A stretch of 64,000 nt of DNA from Symbiodinium natans (Eukaryota > Sar > Dinophyceae > Suessiales > Symbiodiniaceae). Where the stretch lies: the NCBI GenBank assembly GCA_905221605.1, contig CAJNDS010000085.1, forward strand, positions 171,468-235,467, read 5' to 3'. The position numbers and the translations under genes were made by a program. The notes beneath the pieces are model-generated. The model saw nothing but the letters and a program-made list of their open reading frames with translations, made no database searches and had not been told where the DNA came from. Positions 63,641 through 64,000 of the stretch are shown piece after piece (positions within the stretch are counted from its first letter, which is position 1; each line of letters begins with the position of its first letter).

Positions 63641-63859
63641 TCCTGTTGCTCTCGCGTACACGCTCCCAAATGTTCCCTCGCTCTGTTGTTGCTTCGGTTT
63701 CTCGCCTCCCTCCTTTGCTCCCTCGTGCTCTTTGCAGGATTAGGGGGAGCCTTGGGGATATAGACCCTCTGAATAAGGTCCCTGTTTAAGAGAGCCAGAA
63801 GAGGGTTAAGAAGGGCTCCCTTTTCAAGGGCCCCCCTTATCCGACCTAGGACTTTGCTC

Positions 63860-64000
63860 GGTGCCCGCCTCTCCCTGTCTCCGCTCTCTGTGTCTGCCTC
63901 CGCCTCTCTGTCTCTCGCGCCCTCCCTCTCTCTCTCTCTCTGTCTCTCTTTCTCTCTCATTCTCTCTCTTTCTCTCTCTTTCTCTCTCTTTCTCTCTCTT
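63860..64000. repeat. (CT)n / CTCTTT microsatellite at the window end
   Basis: CT-rich repeat continuing to the last base, ending in clean TCTCTCTT units. Confidence 0.9.

Overview
This window looks like nuclear DNA from a dinoflagellate, most likely a symbiodiniacean. No single gene proves this. The case rests on intron-dense genes that mix GT-AG with GC-AG introns, MORN-repeat and Pumilio genes, an interstitial TTTAGGG-type telomeric array, Ty1/copia elements, decayed non-LTR reverse transcriptases carrying a GEGCEQGDP motif, and matches to the 3' end of the dinoflagellate spliced leader. I saw no bacterial operon, tRNA, rRNA or CRISPR array.

Layout. (1) About 1-3,300: 3' end of a copia element (RT/RNase H with one frameshift, then an unknown 287-codon ORF), saturated on one strand with the 5-mer ACTTT. 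(2) About 3.3-15.3 kb: intron-rich genes, all on the minus strand: a Pumilio-family RNA-binding protein (4.5-5.9 kb), a FUT8-like fucosyltransferase (7.5-11.0 kb) and a MORN-repeat protein (13.4-14.8 kb, perhaps to 15.2 kb). (3) 17.4-19.4 kb: simple-sequence DNA, including about 740 bp of AAT/AGT/AAC triplets, then a duplicated roughly 0.2-0.3 kb repeat. (4) 20,068-29,864: a complete copia LTR retrotransposon with a 5-bp target duplication, tRNA-iMet-type primer site, one open gag-pol frame of over 2,600 codons and an unusual C-terminal extension. (5) 30.6-32.8 kb: frameshifted gene remnants. (6) 33.3-42.7 kb: a dense plus-strand run of apparently intronless coding sequence, broken by frameshifts, with a GFSAG lipase-type motif and no family I recognise. 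It is followed by degenerate repeats (42.75-45.15 kb) related to the hydrolase-like remnant at 32.1-32.8 kb, so related sequence flanks the array on both sides. (7) 45-52 kb: sparse, with a small membrane-anchored Cys-rich ORF at 47.4 kb. (8) 52.4-64 kb: a large plus-strand gene for a Cys-rich protein with ephrin-receptor-like modules, running off the window. One intron holds a 370-bp telomeric array and another holds LINE fragments in both orientations.

The parts do not form one pathway. The window reads as two gene neighbourhoods, minus-strand on the left and plus-strand on the right, separated by mobile and repeat-derived DNA. The most unexplained signals are the strand-specific ACTTT comb at 1-3.3 kb and the intronless ORF array at 33-43 kb.
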